Shown here: positions 11,848 to 13,271 of the stretch, piece after piece
Layout of the letters: every line of letters starts with the position of its first letter
Position numbering within the stretch: the stretch's first letter is position 1
Source: Candidatus Hydrogenedentota bacterium
GTDB lineage: Bacteria > Hydrogenedentota > Hydrogenedentia > Hydrogenedentales > SLHB01
Direction: 5' to 3'
Assembly: GCA_026387845.1 (NCBI GenBank)
Contig: JAPLKX010000210.1
Coordinates: forward strand, 1 to 13,271
Length of the DNA: 13,271 nt
The notes under the pieces: generated by a model
What the model was told of the DNA's origin: nothing
The model's database searches: none
What the model saw: the letters and a program-made list of their open reading frames with translations, nothing else
Position numbers and translations under genes: made by a program

Positions 11848-13271
11848 ATGAAAACCAGCTTAAAACCCGTTGTTGTTTCGTTGCTGTTCGTTGCCGTATT
11901 GGGGGTGGCCGCGGGGCCCGCGCATTCCACCACCGAAGCGACACGGGTTTCAGACCTCGGCGGGGGCAAGATTGTCGCGATGCTCCCTTGGAACGGCGGG
12001 CTATGGCTGGGCGTGGAGGACGGCCAGCACGGCGAGATTTGGTTTTCCGACGGCACCGCGGCGGGCACTGTCCAGGTCAAAGAGTTACCCGAAACAACGG
12101 TCCAAGACCATTGGATGACCATCGGCGGCGTCACGGAGGCCGGTAATGGGTTGATTTTCGACTATTTGGAGGTGTACGACTTTTTTGGCTGGCCCAACCT
12201 TGCCGCAAGCTCTATCTGGCTGAGCGATGGAACGGACGCGGGCACCGCTATGCTGCCCATCAGCGAAAACACGTACACGAGTTACGTGGGAAAGCTCGGC
12301 AACATCACATACTTCGGCACGTCTGACTATTCCTTTGACGTCCACAACTTTTGGCGTTCCGACGGGACATTGGGCGGCACTTACGTGCTCAAACCAGACT
12401 TACACGCCAACGGGGGACGGGAACTTGATAACGTGATGTATTTCTATGGCGCACCATCCAGCGGCACTCGGCCCAGCCTCTGGCGAACAGACGGGACCGC
12501 CGAAGGCACTTATACCCTGCAGCCCGGTGGCGGATCTTGCTATTCGCTTGTCGAAATGGGGGGCATTCTATATTTCGTGAACGGATTCCCCGGCGGCCGC
12601 TTATTCCGAAGCGACGGCACGGTCGAAGCCACCTATACGCTGCAACCCGGTGGCGGCACATGCGACGGTTTCCTTGTTATGGAGAACGTCCTGTATTTTC
12701 CCGGCGAGACAAACACCGGAGTCCCCGGCTTGTTCCGTTCCGACGGCACCGTGTCGGGCACGTACCGGATCGCGGAAATTTCGCCCGAACGTTTCTATAC
12801 CGGCGAGTCCGTGGTTCTCGGCGATACCGCCATCTTCGACGTCGTCGTCTCGGGATCCCACTCACTGTGGAGAACCGACGGCACATCCGAGGGAACCATC
12901 CGCCTGATGTATGGGTACGCGCAATTCCTTACCGTTTTCGGCGGCGCCGTCTATTTCCTTGCTGACGAAACCGGCGGAACAGGGCTTTGGAAAACCGATG
13001 GGACCACCGCGGGCACGGGTTTTGTCTTTGATGCCGACCTCTGGGGCGATATCAACATGGTGGCGATTGACGGACAGCTCTTGTTCTGGTGCCAGTTGCC
13101 TGCGGGTGCAGACCTTTATACGTCTGATGGCACCGCTGCCGGTACAGTGCTCGTAGACACACCTTGGCAAGCGGAAAAGCAGTTGCGGAGCCAAAACGCT
13201 GAAGTCACCGCAGCAGGTACAGTGCCGGTAAAAAACCTGCCACCCCCTCCTATTAGCGAGATCTGGAGCCA
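11848..13271 (+). CDS. Secreted ELWxxDGT-repeat protein, cut by window edge
   Basis: ATG 11848, with AGGGAGG 8 nt upstream, opens a frame with no stop before the window ends; 474 residues are visible. A signal peptide (MKTSLKPVVVSLLFVAVLGV, then AAGPAHS) predicts export. The rest is built of nine ELWxxDGTxxGT-type repeats whose DG lies at about residues 68, 127, 172, 215, 256, 299, 344, 384 and 427, mostly 40-45 apart. Examples are IWFSDGTAAGT, FWRSDGTLGGT, LWRTDGTAEGT, LWKTDGTTAGT and LYTSDGTAAGT, each followed by strand-like segments such as LYFVNG or VYFLAD. Proteins of this repeat family are large, secreted or surface-exposed, and probably fold as beta-propellers; their roles are largely unknown. 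Repeats 4 and 5 share almost identical TYTLQPGGG tails. It has its own strong promoter and is independent of the upstream transporter. Confidence 0.9.
   Translation, partial: MKTSLKPVVVSLLFVAVLGVAAGPAHSTTEATRVSDLGGGKIVAMLPWNGGLWLGVEDGQHGEIWFSDGTAAGTVQVKELPETTVQDHWMTIGGVTEAGNGLIFDYLEVYDFFGWPNLAASSIWLSDGTDAGTAMLPISENTYTSYVGKLGNITYFGTSDYSFDVHNFWRSDGTLGGTYVLKPDLHANGGRELDNVMYFYGAPSSGTRPSLWRTDGTAEGTYTLQPGGGSCYSLVEMGGILYFVNGFPGGRLFRSDGTVEATYTLQPGGGTCDGFLVMENVLYFPGETNTGVPGLFRSDGTVSGTYRIAEISPERFYTGESVVLGDTAIFDVVVSGSHSLWRTDGTSEGTIRLMYGYAQFLTVFGGAVYFLADETGGTGLWKTDGTTAGTGFVFDADLWGDINMVAIDGQLLFWCQLPAGADLYTSDGTAAGTVLVDTPWQAEKQLRSQNAEVTAAGTVPVKNLPPPPISEIWS

Overview
The window is GC-rich bacterial chromosome of ordinary gene density. 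Every well-supported gene reads on the + strand; one broken small gene lies on the - strand. No marker gene fixes the taxonomy. The GC content, tandem cobalamin-type radical SAM enzymes, a solute-binding protein without a canonical lipobox, an ELWxxDGT-repeat secreted protein and degenerate short-period repeats between genes would suit an uncultured Planctomycetes/Verrucomicrobia/Hydrogenedentes-like bacterium. That is an inference held with low confidence.

Layout. (1) 142-3759: a secreted LolA-like/DUF2092-type protein, a uronate-isomerase-like metal-dependent TIM-barrel enzyme and a 12-helix MATE transporter. They are separated by gaps that each carry a 9-nt-period degenerate repeat. (2) 3760-4400: about 640 bp without an intact gene. 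It holds a frameshifted small gene on the - strand with a good ribosome binding site, and, at its right end, a sigma70-like promoter for the next operon. (3) 4401-8191: a three-gene radical SAM operon, one protein with SPASM-like C-terminal cysteines followed by two paralogous B12-binding-type proteins that overlap by ATGA. No substrate or precursor peptide is visible. (4) 8192-8385: a gap made largely of two 9-nt repeat families followed by a C-rich repeat of about 7 nt. (5) 8386-11655: a carbohydrate-type ABC importer (binding protein and two permeases, all overlapping), with no ATPase gene in the window. The second permease has an unusually large first periplasmic loop. (6) 11656-11847: a strong hairpin, a near-consensus sigma70 promoter and a structured leader for (7) a secreted ELWxxDGT-repeat protein, with nine repeats visible, that runs off the right edge.

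The most unusual signal is the repeats rather than any gene. Three separate intergenic gaps contain tandem units with an exact 9-nt period but different core sequences. Two of the gaps share an alternating GGGAC/GAGAC core, and one gap switches core part-way while staying in register. A near-perfect 21-nt palindrome inside the first B12-type radical SAM gene looks like a small palindromic element read in frame. I see no evidence for a defence system, CRISPR, transposase or RiPP precursor.
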